Shown: in pieces, positions 62,151-64,000 of the stretch
How the letters are laid out: each line of letters opens with the position of its first letter
Position numbering within the stretch: position 1 is the first letter of the stretch
DNA from: Streptomyces sp. NBC_00358
GTDB taxonomy: Bacteria; Actinomycetota; Actinomycetes; Streptomycetales; Streptomycetaceae
NCBI RefSeq assembly: GCF_036099295.1
Contig: NZ_CP107976.1
Span: forward strand, 124,001-188,000
Length of the DNA: 64,000 bases
Reading direction: 5' to 3'
The notes under the pieces: model-generated
What the model saw: the letters and a program-made list of their open reading frames with translations, nothing else
Told to the model about the DNA's origin: nothing
Database searches by the model: none
Translations under genes and position numbers: made by a program

Positions 62151-63802
62151 ACGTCCTCGCCGTACTGGATACGGCGGTAGGGGGTGCTCAGCACCTCGCG
62201 GGTGATGCGGACGTCGATCACGGTGGGCCGGGGGTCGCGCAGGTACTCCGCCAGTGCTTCGCGCAGTTCCTGCGCGGTGCGGACGGTGGCTCCGCCGCCG
62301 CCCAGTGCCTGGGCGACCGCGCCCAGTTCGGGCGTGGAGATGGTCGCCAGCTCCGGGTCGAGCCCCTTCGCCTTCGCTTTGTGGTACTCGGCTCCGAGTC
62401 CCTGGTCGTTCATGACGACGACGAGCAGCGGGATGTCGTACCGGCATGCCGTCTCGAACTCGGACAGGTGCATGATGAAGCTCGCGTCGCCCTCCACCAC
62501 GAAGCCGGGCTTGTTGCCCCGCGCGACCATCTGGCCCATGGCGATCAGTGGAGCCTGGCCGATGGCGCCGAACATGCCGTAGTTGGAGAGCACGTCACGG
62601 GAGCGCTGGAAGAGCATGGTGCCGAAGTCGGTCTGGTGTCCGCTGCCCAGCACCAGCCCTATCTCGCCCGGGAGTTCGTGGTCGAGGATCCAGATCGCCT
62701 CACGCGGGTCGAGCCGGCCGGGCTCGCGGACGTACTCGTCCGGCTGCTGGGCCCGGGCGGTCAGATGCTGCAGGACCTGGTCGGTGTGGAAGCCCTCCAG
62801 CCGGACGGACCTCTCCTGGAGCACCCGGGTCAGTTCGGTCAGGGCGGTGACCGCGTCGGCCTGCAGGTAGCAGTCCGCCGTCCTGCCGTTGCCCATCACC
62901 AGGTGGGGGGCGGTGTCGATCTGAACGTACTTGGCCTCGGGATAGAGGTAGCCGCTCTCGATGGTGTAGTGGTTCAGGCTGGCGCCCACCGCGATCACGC
63001 AGTCGGCTTCCTGGAGCAGTTCCATCGACACCTTGTCGCCGAACAGACCCGACAGGCCGACGTGGAAGTCGGTGCGGTCGCACAGCCAGTTCTTGGCCTG
63101 CAGGGTGGTGGCCAGCAGGGCGCCGGTCCGCTTCTGCAGGGCGAGGATATCCTCGCCGCAGTCCGCCTTGCGCGCGCCCCGACCCGCGATGATCACCACG
63201 CGCTTGGCGTCCTGGATCAGGTCGCAGGCGGCCTGGACCCGGTCCGGGTCCGGCAGCGGCCGGGACCGGTCGATCAGGGCCGTGGACGGTACGTAGTTCT
63301 CGTCGTAGTCGTCCATGTCGGCGACCTGGACGTCGAAGGGCGCGCTGATCATGACGGGCCTGGATTTGGTCCGTGCCAGGTAGAAGGCGTTTCGCACGGC
63401 CTCCTGCGCGTTTTCCGGCCGGGTGACCTGGATGAACTCGCACTCGATCGCGGCGGCGAAGCGCCGCTGGTCGAGGTACTGGGTGGCGCCCTCGTCGCCC
63501 AGCGGGGTCTCCCCGCAGAAGGCGACCAGGGGGGTGCCCGCCCGGCTCGCGCAGAGCATCGAGGTGGCCAGCTGCGAGACGCCGGGGCCGCTGGTCGTCG
63601 TGACGACGCCCGGCTGTCCCGAGCCGCGGGCCCAGCCGTCCGCCATGCCGAGGCCGGAGCCCTCGTGCCGCACCTCGTACAACCGCACCCCGCGGTCGGC
63701 GAGCGCGGCCATCCAGTGCATGTTGGCGTCGCCCATCATGCCGAAGACGTCGCTGGTGCCTTCCTTGACGAACGCCTCGGCGAGTGCTTCGTAGACCTTC
63801 AC
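62147..63802 (-). CDS. ThDP-dependent lyase/decarboxylase (acetolactate synthase-like)
   Basis: 551 residues, three ThDP-enzyme domains. Catalytic Glu47 in YEVRHEGSG; PYR domain TTTSGPGVSQLATSMLCASR; central domain AKRVVIIAGRGARKADCGED; PP domain with VVEGDASFIMHLSEFE and NDQG (Mg/ThDP binding GD...N). It could be a 2-oxo-acid decarboxylase, carboligase or oxalyl-type lyase; residues do not settle which. The GTG start overlaps the stop of the upstream amidohydrolase, and its own stop overlaps the next start. Confidence 0.9.
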   Translation of the reverse strand: MKVYEALAEAFVKEGTSDVFGMMGDANMHWMAALADRGVRLYEVRHEGSGLGMADGWARGSGQPGVVTTTSGPGVSQLATSMLCASRAGTPLVAFCGETPLGDEGATQYLDQRRFAAAIECEFIQVTRPENAQEAVRNAFYLARTKSRPVMISAPFDVQVADMDDYDENYVPSTALIDRSRPLPDPDRVQAACDLIQDAKRVVIIAGRGARKADCGEDILALQKRTGALLATTLQAKNWLCDRTDFHVGLSGLFGDKVSMELLQEADCVIAVGASLNHYTIESGYLYPEAKYVQIDTAPHLVMGNGRTADCYLQADAVTALTELTRVLQERSVRLEGFHTDQVLQHLTARAQQPDEYVREPGRLDPREAIWILDHELPGEIGLVLGSGHQTDFGTMLFQRSRDVLSNYGMFGAIGQAPLIAMGQMVARGNKPGFVVEGDASFIMHLSEFETACRYDIPLLVVVMNDQGLGAEYHKAKAKGLDPELATISTPELGAVAQALGGGGATVRTAQELREALAEYLRDPRPTVIDVRITREVLSTPYRRIQYGEDV

Positions 63803-64000
63803 TTGTGGGACTCCTTCACGTTCGCCGCGGCCGTCGCCCGCGCCTTCAGGACGCCGTCGAGCCGTGAGAAGACCCGCAGCGCGTTGCCTCCGTAGACCGC
63901 CTGCCGGTCGGTGTCGCTCAGGCTGTCGATGGAGTCGAGGGTGTATTTGGTGTCGTCGAACCGCCGCCCGGTCTCCGGGTCCACGCTGCGGACCGCGCCG
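63799..64000 (-). CDS. Amidohydrolase C-terminus (partial, runs off the window)
   Basis: The last 66 residues. TKYTLDSIDSLSDTDRQAVY and GGNALRVFSRLDGVLKAR are the usual C-terminal helices of amidohydrolase-2 enzymes (xKIxxxNxxRxF). TGA overlaps the start of the ThDP-enzyme gene. It heads the visible part of the operon; promoter and remaining pathway genes lie beyond 64,000. Confidence 0.7.
   Translation of the reverse strand, partial: GAVRSVDPETGRRFDDTKYTLDSIDSLSDTDRQAVYGGNALRVFSRLDGVLKARATAAANVKESHK

Overview
The window is high-GC actinomycete DNA, almost certainly Streptomyces. The evidence is the codon bias, AGGAG-type ribosome sites before ATG or GTG starts, an XRE/NB-ARC/TPR regulator of AfsR type, an ECF sigma factor with a coupled membrane partner, Tat and lipoprotein exports, a secreted GH27 galactosidase with a ricin-B tail, and many Streptomyces-type IS elements. 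About 1-47 kb looks like an accessory region, probably a chromosome arm: intact genes alternate with broken genes and IS scars. About 47.8-64 kb is a compact catabolic and transport cluster, all on the minus strand.

Layout. 0.1-5.4 kb: deformylase remnant, AfsR-like regulator, divergent secreted ribosome-inactivating protein, IS21 scar, broken phosphotransferase. 5.39-5.79 kb: IS end abutting a two-repeat type I-E CRISPR array with no cas genes. 6-13 kb: LysR/dehydrogenase divergent pair, NlpC/P60 hydrolase, IS30 remnant, ECF sigma operon, SMI1/KNR4 protein. 13-21 kb: IS5-type element with a passenger gene, GH27 galactosidase, ABC exporter/IS630 hybrid remnant, second IS5 element, DinB protein, complete IS200/IS605 element with tnpA and tnpB. 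21-37 kb: beta-propeller protein, small secreted protein, another IS, toxin/immunity remnants, SIMPL, LysR/DUF1330 pair, orphan barstar, small kinase, methyltransferase, conserved hypotheticals. 36.6-47 kb: ArsR-MFS operon, an RNase J gene between two IS4-family remnants, SRPBCC, hypotheticals, a 133-bp tandem duplication.

47.8-64 kb. In transcription order: amidohydrolase (runs off the window), ThDP-dependent lyase, a 4,5-dihydroxyphthalate-decarboxylase-like protein, a DUF3500 protein, two more decarboxylase-like paralogues, a second amidohydrolase, a GntR/FCD regulator, a type-B carboxylesterase, an ABC substrate-binding protein, its permease, a lactonase-family propeller, a second substrate-binding protein and a Tat-exported propeller protein. 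Short gaps and overlapping starts suggest one or two operons under the GntR repressor. The reading is uptake and stepwise hydrolysis/decarboxylation of an unidentified, possibly aromatic or lactone, acid. No ring-cleaving oxygenase and no ABC ATPase are visible.

The least ordinary items are the ribosome-inactivating protein, the orphan CRISPR mini-array, the three-paralogue decarboxylase-like cluster, the IS-flanked RNase J, and a recurring pattern in which IS termini supply the stop codons of neighbouring genes.
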